DNA from: Gaetbulibacter sp. 4G1
GTDB taxonomy: Bacteria; Bacteroidota; Bacteroidia; Flavobacteriales; Flavobacteriaceae
Length of the DNA stretch: 64,000 nt
Direction of reading: 5' to 3'
NCBI RefSeq assembly: GCF_002741945.1
Contig: NZ_MDVN01000022.1
Location: 496,001-560,000, forward strand
The notes beneath the pieces were generated by a model that ran no database searches, was not told the DNA's origin, and saw only the letters and a program-made list of their open reading frames with translations. Position 1 is the stretch's first letter. Every line of letters starts with the position of its first letter. This document shows, piece after piece, positions 1 through 8,060 of the stretch. The translations under genes were made by a program, and so were the position numbers.

Positions 1-896
1 CTTTAATAAGTGGGTTAATTGGAACCTTTTGGATTCGAGGTATAATCACTAAAACACATTTAAAATCTGATACAGCACTAGGTTTAATTTTATCGTTATT
101 CTTTGGGTTTGGGATGTTATTACTTACTTTCATTCAAAAACAACCTAATGCCAATCAAGCAGGTTTAGACAAATATTTATTTGGTCAGGCTGCCACTTTA
201 GTAGAAAGTGACGTATGGATGATGTCAATTGTTACCGGAATTTGTTTACTGGTGCTTCTACTTTTTTGGAAAGAATTTAAAATCCTTTTATTTGATGCCG
301 ACTACACAAAAACATTAGGTTTTAACACTAAGTTTATAGATATATTAATCACATCTTTCATCGTTTTAGCTATTGTTTTAGGCTTACAAACTGTTGGTGT
401 AGTTTTAATGAGTGCAATGTTATTAGCACCTGCTGCTGCTGCAAGACAGTGGACAAACAGTTTGAGTATAATGGTTTTTCTTGCTGCTTTTTTTGGTGCC
501 TTTTCAGGGGTTTTCGGAACTGCAATTAGTGCTAGTCAAAACAATTTGTCAACAGGACCTGTTATTGTATTAGTTGCTGCCGTTTTTGTAATATTCTCAT
601 TTATATTTTCGCCAAGTCGTGGTTTGCTGTTTAAGCAAATCCGGTTTATAAAAAATAGACGCGATTTGCAACTGCATAAAACATTAGCATTTATGTATAA
701 TATTGCAGAAACTCATGATAACATTTCGCATCCACACGCTATTAAAATCTTAAATAATTTTCAAGGATATACCAAAGGGACACTTCAAAAATTAGTGAAA
801 AAAAATTATGTGAAGCTTGATGGAAATATGTGGAGTTTAACTGAAGAAGGGTTTGATACTGCTTCAAATTTATACAATCAACAAACTAATGAATAG
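1..896 (+). CDS. Metal ABC transporter permease (ABC-3 family), 5'-truncated, with C-terminal winged-helix domain
   Basis: This is the membrane subunit of a Zn/Mn/Fe-type ABC importer. The reading frame is already open at base 3 and has no start inside the window, so the N-terminus lies upstream. The visible part has several hydrophobic helices and the family segment GLQTVGVVLMSAMLLAPAAA around 390-450, typical of ZnuB/MntB permeases. After the last helix (about base 640) comes a soluble tail of roughly 80 residues, rich in Lys and His, that reads like the winged-helix domain of DtxR/MntR regulators (TKGTLQKLVKKNYVKL, then SLTEEGFDTA). The next permease starts inside this gene's 3' end (8-nt overlap), so the two are probably translated together and form a heterodimeric channel. 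The ATPase and binding protein are probably upstream, outside the window. Metal specificity cannot be read from the sequence. Confidence 0.9.
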   Translation, partial: LISGLIGTFWIRGIITKTHLKSDTALGLILSLFFGFGMLLLTFIQKQPNANQAGLDKYLFGQAATLVESDVWMMSIVTGICLLVLLLFWKEFKILLFDADYTKTLGFNTKFIDILITSFIVLAIVLGLQTVGVVLMSAMLLAPAAAARQWTNSLSIMVFLAAFFGAFSGVFGTAISASQNNLSTGPVIVLVAAVFVIFSFIFSPSRGLLFKQIRFIKNRRDLQLHKTLAFMYNIAETHDNISHPHAIKILNNFQGYTKGTLQKLVKKNYVKLDGNMWSLTEEGFDTASNLYNQQTNE

Positions 897-2049
897 CGCT
901 CAAATAGAAATACAATTAATTGCTAGTTTGGTAGCCATTGCTTGTGCTATTCCAGGTACGTTTTTAGTACTACGTAAAATGGCAATGATAAGTGATGCTA
1001 TTAGTCATTCCATTTTACCAGGAATTGTTATAGGTTTTTTTATTACACACGACCTTAACTCGCCATTGCTTATTTTATTAGCAGCGCTAACAGGAATAAT
1101 TACTGTTGTTTTAGTTGAATATATTCAAAAAACAGGCTTAGTAAAAGAAGATACAGCTATTGGATTAGTCTTTCCTGCTTTGTTTAGCATTGGTGTTATT
1201 ATGATTGCTAAAAATGCTAACGATGTACACTTAGATGTTGATGCGGTTTTATTGGGCGAATTAGCTTTTGCCCCTTTTGATAGGTTATTAATTTCTGGAG
1301 TTGATGTTGGTCCAAAATCTTTGTGGATTATAGGAAGTATTTTAATAATTACTATAATATTATTGATTGCTTTTTTCAAGGAATTAAAAGTAAGCACGTT
1401 TGACAAAGGGTTGGCTGCTTCTTTAGGCTTTTCGCCAGCAATTATGCACTACGGCCTTATGTCAGTATCCTCAGTTACAACTGTTGGCGCTTTTGATGCT
1501 GTTGGTGCCATTTTAGTAGTTGCACTTATGATTGCACCTGCTGCAACTGCATATCTTTTAACTACCAATTTAAAGAAAATGCTCGCTCTAGCTATAATAT
1601 TTGGTGTCTTTAGCGCCATTTCAGGATATTGGGTTGCACATTGGCTTGATGCTTCAATTGCTGGATCAATAACAACTATGCTAGGGCTACTATTCTTGGC
1701 AGTATACTTATTCGCTCCTAAAAAAGGAATAATAGCAGTACTTTATAGAGAAAAGCAACAACGTACAGAAGTATCGTTACTCACTTTTTTATTGCATTTA
1801 AAAAACCATAACGAAGAAGAAGAGCGCCATGTAAATCATTTAAACGAACATATTAATTGGCAAAAAGTACGCTCTAAAACAGTTTTAGAGTTGGCAACTA
1901 AAAACAATATGATTTCAATTGAAAATAATATTGTGTCTTTAACCGAAAAAGGCAACGATTTTACCTCTCAAGCTATTGATTATATCATAACCAACGAAGA
2001 CGCACAAATAGAGCATATGAAAGACGATTTCTTTTTGTTTAGAGGGTAA
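889..2049 (+). CDS. Metal ABC transporter permease (ABC-3 family), second subunit, with C-terminal winged-helix domain
   Basis: Paralogue of the preceding permease, 386 residues from the chosen ATG at 889. An in-frame ATG at 853 would overlap the upstream gene by 44 nt and add 12 residues that do not look like a family N-terminus. The 889 start gives MNSAQIEIQLIASLVA, a normal first helix, and an ATGA-like coupling to the upstream stop. Eight or so membrane helices run to about residue 280, including the conserved SDAISHSILPG and VGAILVVALMIAPAATA segments. The last 90 or so residues are soluble and resemble a DtxR-like winged helix (TKNNMISIENNIVSLTEKG). Known family role: import of Zn, Mn or Fe across the inner membrane. 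Inferred: the cytosolic tail may sense metal or gate transport; no function is proven. Confidence 0.9.
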   Translation: MNSAQIEIQLIASLVAIACAIPGTFLVLRKMAMISDAISHSILPGIVIGFFITHDLNSPLLILLAALTGIITVVLVEYIQKTGLVKEDTAIGLVFPALFSIGVIMIAKNANDVHLDVDAVLLGELAFAPFDRLLISGVDVGPKSLWIIGSILIITIILLIAFFKELKVSTFDKGLAASLGFSPAIMHYGLMSVSSVTTVGAFDAVGAILVVALMIAPAATAYLLTTNLKKMLALAIIFGVFSAISGYWVAHWLDASIAGSITTMLGLLFLAVYLFAPKKGIIAVLYREKQQRTEVSLLTFLLHLKNHNEEEERHVNHLNEHINWQKVRSKTVLELATKNNMISIENNIVSLTEKGNDFTSQAIDYIITNEDAQIEHMKDDFFLFRG

Positions 2050-2125
2050 TATTTAACCTAAAAACTAAAAAAACAAGATTCTTCAATCATATTTTTCCTT
2101 CATAAGGGAAAAACATTAAACAAAT

Positions 2126-2485
2126 ATGGCACAACATAACGAACTTGGAAAAAAAGGCGAACAATTGGCTGTCGACTTTCTATTAAAAAACGGATATAAT
2201 ATCCTTGAGAGAAATTATCGGTTTGATAAAGCTGAAGTTGATATCATAGCAAGGCAAAATAATACGCTTGCCGTTATTGAAGTTAAAACAAGGTCGTCTA
2301 CCGATTTTGGAAACCCTCAAGATTTTGTAAAACCTAAACAAATACAACGTTTAGTTAAAGCAGTTGATGAATATGTTAATGAAAACAGCTTAGATGTTGA
2401 GGTCCGATTTGATATTATTGCTATTGTAAGAGAAGGCAAATCCTTTAATATTGAGCATTTAGAAAATGCTTTCTATCATTTTTGA
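2126..2485 (+). CDS. YraN/UPF0102 family putative endonuclease
   Basis: A 119-residue protein of the usual UPF0102 length. It starts with the family hallmark ELGKKGEQLAVDFLLKNGY and continues with a restriction-endonuclease-like core: Asp in AEVDIIARQ and the ExK pair in IEVKTRSS. The fold belongs to the PD-(D/E)xK nuclease superfamily. Members are cytosolic and found in most bacteria, but the physiological substrate is not established. It is 76 bp downstream of the metal permeases and may share their transcript. A short T-rich/A-rich dyad at about 2092-2113 lies just before the start. The gene ends at a decayed intergenic repeat. Confidence 0.88.
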   Translation: MAQHNELGKKGEQLAVDFLLKNGYNILERNYRFDKAEVDIIARQNNTLAVIEVKTRSSTDFGNPQDFVKPKQIQRLVKAVDEYVNENSLDVEVRFDIIAIVREGKSFNIEHLENAFYHF

Positions 2486-2566
2486 CATTTTTGTCATCCT
2501 GAATTCGTTTCAGGATCTCATCACAATTAAAAAGATAACCACGTCGTTTTACTCCTCGTTATGACG
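2486..2566. repeat. Decayed REP-like intergenic element
   Basis: The gap holds GTCATCCTGAATTCGTTTCA followed by GGATCTCATCAC and later CTCCTCGTTATGACG. CCTGAA...TTCAGG forms a short hairpin, and the flanking GTCAT and ATGAC words are inverted. The same vocabulary (GGAATGACG, GCTTTAGCAAGAATGACAG) recurs at 16549-16710 and about 52814-52835. It looks like remnants of one dispersed intergenic repeat class. No gene was seen in it. Confidence 0.45.
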
Positions 2567-2571
2567 TTTAT

Positions 2572-3903
2572 CTATTCTTCTTTTTTAAAAATAGATTTTA
2601 AACGTTCAAAGCTTTCTGGTTTTGCAATAATTTCTTTATCCTTATTTAAAACAAAATAGGTAGGTGTTGCGGTTACACCGTAATTATTACCAATTTCATT
2701 ATCCCACTTCCCTTCGCCATATACGTGAATAAAATCAGGATAATCATAAGTTAAACCTTTCCACTTATAAGGCTCTTCTTCTAACCCGATAGCGATAACT
2801 TTTATTTTATTTTCTTCTTGGACTTTTACAAAGTCTCTTAATTGTGGTATTTCATCCAAACAATGTGAACAGGTACTACTCCAAAACACTACAATATAAT
2901 TTTCGGCTAAATCTACGTCACTTAATTGTTTTACAGTTGTTTTTTCTTTTTCTATAATTTCAAAAGAAAAATCTGGAGCTTTATTTCCTATAGAAATGTT
3001 TTTAAATAACATTAAACCGTTAACTAACTCCTCATCATTTAATTTTTTAGCAACTTTTATTAAATGATTTTCAGAAATATAGTTTGCTACATTTTCAAAT
3101 CCTAAATCAGCCATTTGTTGCCATAGGTCTACCAATAATACTCTTTTTGTTTCGTCTGGAGCATTTTCCATAGCTTTGCAAAAAACATCAATGTTATTTT
3201 TATAGTTTGTGACTTCATCTTCATCATTTGACGACATACCAAAAACATAATTTAACATTCGCTCTTCAAAGAAATTAGAGCTTTGTAGTGTTTCATTATT
3301 AAAATCTACATAATCAAAATAGTGTTTTTTTAAATTACCCACATAAGTTTTTACATCTTCAAATGTTTCTGGAATATATGGTTTGTTCGCCTTAATAAAT
3401 TGTAACGCTATGGTTTCCTTTGCTAAAGTTTCAAAACTAGATTGTGCTTCGCGTTGTGTATTAAAAATAGACTTTAAGGCTATGGTATCTTTACTTTCTT
3501 CTCTAAAAAAATTACCAATACTATGTGTTATCATAGACATACTATTGGTGTAGGAGGCTAATAATTTATTTTCTGATGAGGATTTAAAATCTACTCCTGT
3601 TTCAGAGTTAAATGTAAGCGATATGTCTTCTTTACCATTGTAAATAACATCAAAATTATAATCCTCTTGCGGAATTGCATAAACAACTCGATATATGCCT
3701 TTTGTTACTGTAGAATCTAGTTTAAGTTCAAGGATTCCATCTTTTATTTCAGCATTTGTAACATATTCTGAAACGGTTGGTGTTACTTTATATAACAGCG
3801 CTACATTATAATCTTCAGCTGGAGAGAATGTGCCTTTAATAGTGTGTTGCCCAAAAAAGATATTTGGAAGTAAAACTACTAGAGCAACAATTTGTTTTAA
3901 CAT
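2572..3903 (-). CDS. Exported TlpA/ResA-like thioredoxin-fold protein
   Basis: A 443-residue protein with an N-terminal signal sequence (LKQIVALVVLLPNIFFGQ). The first 100 or so residues form a beta-rich domain like the DUF4369 type often fused to periplasmic thioredoxins in Bacteroidota. A helical middle region follows. The C-terminal 140 residues are an AhpC/TSA-thioredoxin fold: APDFSFEI, then FWSSTCSHCLDEIPQL with the redox pair C345 and C348, and the cis-proline region VTATPTYFVLNKD. Expected role: thiol-disulfide exchange in the periplasm, for example reduction of cytochrome c or cell-envelope proteins. The partner is unknown. It starts 32 bp downstream of mfd on the same strand, so read-through from mfd is possible. 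Confidence 0.85.
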   Translation of the reverse strand: MLKQIVALVVLLPNIFFGQHTIKGTFSPAEDYNVALLYKVTPTVSEYVTNAEIKDGILELKLDSTVTKGIYRVVYAIPQEDYNFDVIYNGKEDISLTFNSETGVDFKSSSENKLLASYTNSMSMITHSIGNFFREESKDTIALKSIFNTQREAQSSFETLAKETIALQFIKANKPYIPETFEDVKTYVGNLKKHYFDYVDFNNETLQSSNFFEERMLNYVFGMSSNDEDEVTNYKNNIDVFCKAMENAPDETKRVLLVDLWQQMADLGFENVANYISENHLIKVAKKLNDEELVNGLMLFKNISIGNKAPDFSFEIIEKEKTTVKQLSDVDLAENYIVVFWSSTCSHCLDEIPQLRDFVKVQEENKIKVIAIGLEEEPYKWKGLTYDYPDFIHVYGEGKWDNEIGNNYGVTATPTYFVLNKDKEIIAKPESFERLKSIFKKEE

Positions 3904-3935
3904 GAGTACTAATTTAATTTTTAAGAAAACAATAA

Positions 3936-6900
3936 TTAAGCCATAATAGGTTTTAATACTGCGAGAGCTTGTTTTACAGATTTAATAGATTCAAAAGTAA
4001 GTAATAATCGTAAACCATTACGTGTTTGCTTCTCTTTCATTTTACACGCTTGCGGATTTTTTTGAACAAATTGTAACACTTTAGTAAAGTTACTACTTTG
4101 ATAAAAGCGACTTTGTTGATCGTTTATAAAATATCCAATAAATTTACCTTGTTTCATTATTATTTTTTCGAATCCTAATTTAGTGGCTATCCACTTTATT
4201 TGGACACTATTTAATAAATCGGTCACTTGTATTGGTAATTCTCCAAAACGGTCTATTAATTCGGTTTCAAACTTTTGTAATTCGCCTTCGGTTTTTAAAC
4301 TATTTAGTTGAGTATATAGACTTAATCGTTCAGCAATATTATTTATATAATCATCTGGAAAAAGCAATTCAAAATCAGTATCAATCGTTACGTCTTTTAC
4401 ATAAACTTTATCAGCTTCATTTTCACTATATAAATCTTTAAACTCATTTTCTTTGAGTTCTTCTATTGCTTCATTTAATATTTTTTGATAGGTATCAAAG
4501 CCTATTTCATTTATAAATCCACTTTGTTCTCCACCTAATAGATCACCTGCACCTCTTATTTCTAAATCTTTCATTGCAATATTAAAACCACTCCCTAGTT
4601 CCGTAAATTGCTCTAAGGCGGTAATACGTTTTCTGGCATCATCGGTCATAGCAGAATACTCTGGCGTTATAAAATAACAGAATGCTTTTTTGTTACTGCG
4701 CCCAACACGACCGCGCATTTGGTGTAAATCGCTTAATCCAAAATTATTGGCATTATTTATAAAAATAGTGTTGGCGTTTGGTACATCTAATCCGCTTTCA
4801 ACAATTGTTGTACTCACTAAAACATCAAAAGCTCCATCCATAAACGATAACATAAGTTGTTCTAATTTTTTACCATCCATTTGTCCATGACCAATACCAA
4901 TTTTAGCATCGGGAACTAAGCGTTGCAACATGCCAGCTACTTCTTTAATATTTTCTATGCGATTATGAATGAAAAATATTTGTCCTCCACGTTGAATCTC
5001 ATAACTCACAGCATCACGAATAGTTTCTTCGCTAAAACGAATAACATGACTTTCAATAGGATAACGATTGGGTGGAGGTGTTGTAATAACCGATAAATCT
5101 CGTGCTGCCATTAAACTAAATTGAAGTGTACGTGGAATTGGAGTTGCTGTTAATGTTAGTACATCTACATTTTCCTTTAATGTCTTTAGTTTTTCTTTTA
5201 CGGCTACACCAAACTTTTGTTCTTCGTCAACTATTAAAAGGCCTAAATCTTTAAACTTTACATTTTTGTTAACCAATTGATGCGTACCAATTATAATATC
5301 TACACTTCCCTTTTCTAAACCTTCTAAAGTTTCACGTTTTTCTTTGGTTGTTCTAAAACGATTTACATAATCAACCGTTACAGGAAAATCTTTTAAGCGC
5401 TCCTTAAAGGTTCTTGAGTGCTGATAAGCCAAAATAGTTGTTGGCACCAAAACAGCTACTTGTTTTCCATTATCAACTGCTTTAAAAGCAGCTCGAATAG
5501 CGACCTCTGTTTTTCCAAAACCAACATCACCGCAAACCAAACGATCCATTGGGCGTTCGCTTTCCATATCTGCTTTAATATCTGCTGTAGCTGTACTTTG
5601 ATCTGGTGTGTCTTCATAAATAAACGAAGCTTCCAATTCGTGTTGCATATAACTATCAGGATTGTACTGATAGCCTTTTTCGGTTTTTCGCTTAGCGTAA
5701 AGTTTTATAAGGTTGAAAGCAACATGTTTTACACGTGCTTTTGTTTTTTGCTTTAAAGTTTTCCATGCATTACTTCCTAACTTATAAATTTTAGGAGGTT
5801 TACCATCTTTACCATTAAACTTGGTGATTTTATGTAACGAATGAATACTTAAATACAGTACATCGCGCTCTCCATAAACCAATTTAATGGCTTCTTGTTT
5901 TTTGCCTTCAACGTCAATTTTTTGAAGTCCGCCAAAACGACCAATACCATGATCAATATGAGTTACATAATCGCCAATATCTAAGTTTGTCAACTCTTTT
6001 AGAGTGATAGCTTGCTTTTTTGCATAGCCATTTTTAAGATGAAATTTATGATAGCGTTCAAAAATTTCATGATCGGTATAGCAAACCATTTTGTTGTCGT
6101 GGTCAACAAACCCTTGATGTAATGATAAAATAATGGTTTGATATTCCTTAACATCGAGGTTTGAGTCATCAAAAATATCTTGAAATCGTTTTGCCTGTTG
6201 CTCACTTATGCAAGCAATATAATTGGTGTAACCGTTTTCATTATTTGTATTTAAATCTTCTATTAAAAGATTAAATTGTTTATTGAAAGAGGGTTGCGGT
6301 GTCGTGTTGAAGTTAATACTATTATCCGCTGAATTATTAAAAACTGAAGTTGTTCCAAATTCAATAATTGAAAAATCTAATAATTGCTTTTTTAGTAGAG
6401 TAGAGTTAGAAAACAATTCATTTGGTTCGGCATGTTTTATTTCTGAAGAAAGTGTTTTAAAAGCGTCTTCTGCTTTTGTATAAAAATCATCTATTCGAGA
6501 AAAAAACAAATCTGCATTTTTAAAGCAAACCACTGTTTTTTGAGCAATGTATTTTAAGAAACTTTGTCTCTTTTCTTCTAAAAACTTATTCGCTACATTA
6601 GGAATAATGTTAATTTTTTTAATTTGTTCTACCGAGAGCTGTGTTTCTACATCAAAGGTTCTAATACTATCCACTTCGTCACCAAAAAACTCAATGCGGT
6701 AAGGTTCATCGTGCGAAAATGAAAACACATCCACAATACCACCACGTACAGAAAACTCACCCGGTTCGGTAACAAAGTCTACGCGTTTAAACTGATATTC
6801 AAACAACACTTCATTAACAAAGTCGATTGATACTTTGTCATTTGTAGATACTTTTAAGGTGTTTCGTTCTAACTCTTTTCTGGTTACTACTTTCTCGAAA

Positions 6901-7283
6901 AGTGCGTCAGGATAAGTAACAATTATCGCTGGTTTTTTTTGTGAATTAATGCGGTTTAAAACCTCAGCACGAAGAAGCACATTAGCATTATCGGTTTCTT
7001 CAATCTGATAAGGCCTGCGATAACTGCCAGGGTAAAACAATACATCTTTTTCATTACATAACTGTTCTAAATCATTTAAATAATGTGCCGCTTCTTCTTT
7101 ATCATTAAAAACAATTAAAAAAGGTTTTTCAGCATGCTTAAAAACACTTGAAATGACAAAAGAAAATGACGAGCCAACAAGTCCTTTTAAATGTGTTTTT
7201 GTTTCGGTTTGAGCAATAGTGTTTTGCAGATTTTGCGTTTGCAAAGTCTGTGCATAGGTTTGCGAGATAGTAGATTTACTCAC
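3936..7283 (-). CDS. mfd: Transcription-repair coupling factor Mfd
   Basis: A cytosolic ATP-dependent DNA translocase of 1115 residues, full length for the family. It removes RNA polymerase stalled at lesions and recruits UvrA. The order of domains is visible: UvrB-like N-terminal region with PYQIEETDNAN near residue 90; CarD-like polymerase-interaction domain (DIGDYVTHIDHGIGRFGG, near 434); helicase motor with Walker A GDVGFGKTE (near 586), DEEQ box VDEEQKFGV (near 686), TLTATPIPRTL, and QMRGRVGRS; then the C-terminal TRCF domain (about 970-1080). On its strand the upstream sequence has a good -7 box, TATATTTG, at 7307-7314. No missing motif was noticed. Confidence 0.98.
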   Translation of the reverse strand: MSKSTISQTYAQTLQTQNLQNTIAQTETKTHLKGLVGSSFSFVISSVFKHAEKPFLIVFNDKEEAAHYLNDLEQLCNEKDVLFYPGSYRRPYQIEETDNANVLLRAEVLNRINSQKKPAIIVTYPDALFEKVVTRKELERNTLKVSTNDKVSIDFVNEVLFEYQFKRVDFVTEPGEFSVRGGIVDVFSFSHDEPYRIEFFGDEVDSIRTFDVETQLSVEQIKKINIIPNVANKFLEEKRQSFLKYIAQKTVVCFKNADLFFSRIDDFYTKAEDAFKTLSSEIKHAEPNELFSNSTLLKKQLLDFSIIEFGTTSVFNNSADNSINFNTTPQPSFNKQFNLLIEDLNTNNENGYTNYIACISEQQAKRFQDIFDDSNLDVKEYQTIILSLHQGFVDHDNKMVCYTDHEIFERYHKFHLKNGYAKKQAITLKELTNLDIGDYVTHIDHGIGRFGGLQKIDVEGKKQEAIKLVYGERDVLYLSIHSLHKITKFNGKDGKPPKIYKLGSNAWKTLKQKTKARVKHVAFNLIKLYAKRKTEKGYQYNPDSYMQHELEASFIYEDTPDQSTATADIKADMESERPMDRLVCGDVGFGKTEVAIRAAFKAVDNGKQVAVLVPTTILAYQHSRTFKERLKDFPVTVDYVNRFRTTKEKRETLEGLEKGSVDIIIGTHQLVNKNVKFKDLGLLIVDEEQKFGVAVKEKLKTLKENVDVLTLTATPIPRTLQFSLMAARDLSVITTPPPNRYPIESHVIRFSEETIRDAVSYEIQRGGQIFFIHNRIENIKEVAGMLQRLVPDAKIGIGHGQMDGKKLEQLMLSFMDGAFDVLVSTTIVESGLDVPNANTIFINNANNFGLSDLHQMRGRVGRSNKKAFCYFITPEYSAMTDDARKRITALEQFTELGSGFNIAMKDLEIRGAGDLLGGEQSGFINEIGFDTYQKILNEAIEELKENEFKDLYSENEADKVYVKDVTIDTDFELLFPDDYINNIAERLSLYTQLNSLKTEGELQKFETELIDRFGELPIQVTDLLNSVQIKWIATKLGFEKIIMKQGKFIGYFINDQQSRFYQSSNFTKVLQFVQKNPQACKMKEKQTRNGLRLLLTFESIKSVKQALAVLKPIMA

Positions 7284-7306
7284 CTAATTATTAGATTTTA
7301 AGATTG

Positions 7307-7314
7307 CAAATATA
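7307..7314 (-). promoter_or_regulatory. Candidate -7 box for mfd
   Basis: The minus strand reads TATATTTGC here, a perfect match to the Bacteroidota -7 consensus TAnnTTTG, 24 bp before the mfd start codon. No TTG at the expected -33 spacing was found, so only this half is supported. Confidence 0.5.
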
Positions 7315-7382
7315 CGGTTTAGAATTATTTTTATGAGTGTTTAACTCAAATTCAAAAACATTTGTTGTTTTAATTTTGTATT

Positions 7383-7496
7383 AGCGTTTGTAGTTCCTCG
7401 GTTTTGCTCATTATAAAACGCTTAATTTTAATAATGCACTGTTTAGGAAAGCGCACATTTTGTTATTGCTGAACGAAGTGCAAGTGCAACAAAATG
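7383..7496. repeat. Two intergenic hairpins between mfd and terB-like gene
   Basis: The 291-bp gap from 7284 to 7574 has no gene. It holds two inverted repeats: AGCGTTT (7383-7389) with AAACGCT (7416-7422), and CATTTTGTT (7456-7464) with AACAAAATG (7488-7496). The second encloses TGCTGAACGAAGTGCAAG, a word typical of decayed dispersed repeats. Neither is followed by a clean T-run, so they do not look like terminators. Confidence 0.4.
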
Positions 7497-7546
7497 GAAT
7501 GCTCAAAAAAAGCTGATTTTTAATTTAAAAAGGGTTGAAGTTTATT

Positions 7547-7554
7547 TATATTTG
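7547..7554 (+). promoter_or_regulatory. Candidate -7 box for the TerB-family gene
   Basis: TATATTTG matches TAnnTTTG and lies 20 bp before the ATG at 7575. The only nearby TTG (7535-7537) is closer than the usual 17-23 bp, so the -33 element is unclear. Confidence 0.5.
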
Positions 7555-7574
7555 CAGCACAAAAACAAAAATAT

Positions 7575-8006
7575 ATGTCGTTTTCAGATTTATTTGATAG
7601 TGGGTTTAAAAAGCGTAATGAAGATCATTTTGCTTCTATAGTTCGTGTTGCCATGGATGATGGTATTATTACCTCAGAAGAGCAAGCTTTTTTAGATAGA
7701 TTAGCGCGTAATTTAAGTATTAGTGAAGCTGATTATAAAATAATTTTAAAAGACTATAAATCGCACCCAATAAATCCGCCAATGTCTTACGATAGACGGT
7801 TAGAGCGTTTATATGATTTAGTGCGTATGGTATATGTTGATCAAATTAATGGTGATCCTGAGCATAAACTCTTAAATAAAATTGGTGTTGGGCTTGGGTT
7901 TCATGCTATAAACGTAAAATATATAGTTGATAAAGCTTTAACGTTAGTGCGTAATGGTGTAGATTTAGACACCTTTATGGATCAAATAAAAAACATGAAT
8001 AAATAA
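7575..8006 (+). CDS. TerB-family protein
   Basis: A 143-residue, cytosolic, helical protein. Residues about 20-135 match the tellurite-resistance TerB fold: FASIVRVAMDDGIITSEEQAFLDRLARNL is the conserved acidic helix-loop-helix start, with the Asp/Glu residues thought to bind metal. TerB proteins are tied to stress and membrane-associated complexes, but stand-alone ones such as this have no settled function. It is a single-gene unit: its own -7 box lies upstream and a strong bidirectional terminator at 8029-8060 separates it from tex. A second TerB domain occurs in the DnaJ-type protein at 20858-21640. No ter operon surrounds it, so tellurite resistance should not be assumed. Confidence 0.8.
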   Translation: MSFSDLFDSGFKKRNEDHFASIVRVAMDDGIITSEEQAFLDRLARNLSISEADYKIILKDYKSHPINPPMSYDRRLERLYDLVRMVYVDQINGDPEHKLLNKIGVGLGFHAINVKYIVDKALTLVRNGVDLDTFMDQIKNMNK

Positions 8007-8028
8007 TATTTATACAATTTATAGATAT

Positions 8029-8060
8029 AAAAAATGCGAACTTAAAAGTTCGCATTTTTT
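8029..8060. terminator. Bidirectional terminator between terB-like gene and tex
   Basis: Near-perfect hairpin with 15-bp arms (AAAAAATGCGAACTT at 8029-8043 and AAGTTCGCATTTTTT at 8046-8060). A-run on the left and T-run on the right allow termination in both directions for the two convergent genes. Confidence 0.9.

Noticed and set aside
7575-8006. Tellurite-resistance operon
   Set aside because: Only a lone TerB-domain gene is present, with no terA, terC, terD or terE nearby.
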